A DNA stretch of 64,000 nucleotides from Prorocentrum cordatum (Eukaryota; Sar; Dinophyceae; Prorocentrales; Prorocentraceae), in the NCBI GenBank assembly GCA_963575745.1, contig CAUYUJ010015704.1:944021-1008020 (forward strand), in the 5' to 3' direction. Both the position numbers and the translations under genes were made by a program. The notes below the pieces were generated by a model that saw only the letters and a program-made list of their open reading frames with translations, searched no databases and was not told where the DNA came from. Shown here piece after piece: positions 62,854 to 64,000 of the stretch (its first letter is position 1; each line of letters opens with the position of its first letter).

Positions 62854-64000
62854 TATTTGACGCGCGCGGAACGCTCGCGTAGCCTCGTCAGCTGGGGCCC
62901 AGGCCGATCGCCCAGCGAGCCGGAGCGTCGCCCGCCGAGCCGCCCACCGAGCCCGCGGCCAGCCGAGGGCGCCGCCGCTGCCGCAGCCGCCCCCGCCCGC
63001 CCCCGCGCCGGAGCGCTCTCCGACAGCTCTGGGCGGGGTGGGCGCGGGGGGCCGCCCGAGAGCGCCTCGAGGCGACGGCCCGCGCCCAGCTGCAGGGCCC
63101 TCAGGCCGAGCAAGGATCGCGCCGACGCCGGAGTGGCGGGCCGGGGCCCGAGGCTGGAGGGGGCAGCGTCGTCGGAGCGGCTGGCGGCCTTCTCCCCCGG
63201 CGACCGGGGCCGCGGCCGCGGGCCCCGCTAGAGAGGGGGGCTGAGGACGGCAATTCTTCATGATGACATGGCTGCCTGTCTGGCCTGGGGCGGCCCGGGC
63301 CGAGGCGGGCGCGGACTGCCGCGCCAACCTTGGCGGCCCCCTCGCGCCGCTGGCTTCGCCCGAGGACGTTGCCGACCCAGGGGCAGCAGGAGCGCCCCCC
63401 CCCCCGAGCGCCCCCCAGTCGACCCGCGGGGTGGGCGCGCGGGCGGCGGGGGCCCGCGGTCGGACTGGCGGCCCGGCGCGCCGCGGCGACCCGCCGAGCC
63501 CGCGGCTTCGTTCGGGGGCCGCCGACCCGGCGGCAGCAGGGCCTCGGGCGGGGTCGCTCGAGGCGGGGGCCCGCTGAGGGATTGGCGTAATCTGGCCGGT
63601 GCTGCCGGTGACGTCCTGCGCACGCCTGATCCTGGAGCGCTTCTTCGCGGGGTTTCCAGGGCCCCTCGGTCGCCGTGCTCGAGATATTCTCGAGTTGAAG
63701 TGCTGCGAGCTTTCGGCCGCCAAAGGCGGCGGGCTTCAGCGAGGCCCGTTGCCGTTGCCACGCCCTCGACTGTCCGTCGCGGAAACCGCCCTCAGCGACG
63801 AGAGCATCAGCGACAGGGTTTTGGCAAGCGCTGCTCGGCAGGCTGGAGGCGCCGATCATCGGGCTGAACTGGGACCCTGGCTACCGCGCCCTGAAGTCAG
63901 CAAGGCGGCGCCCTGGTCGAGCAAGCGCCGCTCAGACCGCCGCCATCAGGGCCCCTGCACGCTACCGCGCGATGCTGGCCGAGGTGGCGCTGCCGACGGA
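62854..64000. other. GC-rich tail of the window, coding potential unclear
   Basis: Long open frames on both strands reflect GC bias. After a region with several stops (63575-63600), a plus frame from about 63600 runs to the window end and may be the start of another coding segment. No motif is recognised. Confidence 0.35.

Overview
The window looks like nuclear DNA of a large-genome, GC-rich dinoflagellate. The evidence is a spliced-leader relic upstream of an ORF, host exons of 77-118 nt joined by introns with GC or GA donors and C/T-rich acceptors, gene families I know mainly from dinoflagellates (gag/RT/YR/MT retroelements, copia-like RT/RNase H, a cysteine-rich transposase-like family, a PIF1-like helicase), and an overwhelming load of micro-, mini- and satellite repeats. 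The species cannot be fixed from sequence alone; no search was run.

The most important host signal is a plus-strand acyl-CoA dehydrogenase gene whose exons are scattered over 40 kb. Five exons (19946-20022, 28316-28433, 40484-40576, 58009-58089, 60308-60384) join in phase. They encode about 148 consecutive residues of the family, including the family signature AISEAFAGSDVAA. The introns (8.3, 12.1, 17.4 and 2.2 kb) hold nearly everything else from 20 to 60 kb, so this part of the window is essentially intronic. Exons before 19946 and after 60384 were not found with confidence.

From 1 to 16.2 kb lies a broken retroelement: gag-like segment, reverse transcriptase and RNase H at 1.0-4.0 kb, then tyrosine recombinase and a DNA-methyltransferase-like domain at 14.06-15.77 kb, then two 136-bp direct repeats. 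It is split by a 10,036-bp insert (4022-14057) with imperfect terminal inverted repeats. Removing the insert plus one copy of a 2-bp TC duplication restores the retroelement reading frame across the junction. The insert carries three gene models: a K/E-rich 492-aa protein, a two-exon protein of about 530 aa, and a transposase-like gene with one intron, one stop and one frameshift, preceded by a spliced-leader relic.

16.2-19.9 kb is CAT repeats around 2.2 kb of degenerate TTAGGG repeats. 20.4-21.8 kb is a broken copia-like RT/RNase H. From 21.8 to 60 kb, repeat families recur in fixed orders: (i) a ~70-bp satellite, a 12-bp minisatellite and a ~300-bp unit; (ii) a ~190-bp unit, a ~400-bp unit, a ~100-bp satellite, a GA-rich tract and a short boundary cassette; (iii) an 89-bp satellite with constant left and right borders. 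The left border of (iii) resembles the cassette of (ii). A minus-strand PIF1-like helicase C-terminus lies at 53.36-53.92 kb beside an 89-bp array. A GC-rich region at 31.7-35.6 kb and the last 2.3 kb hold coding-like sequence that I could not identify.
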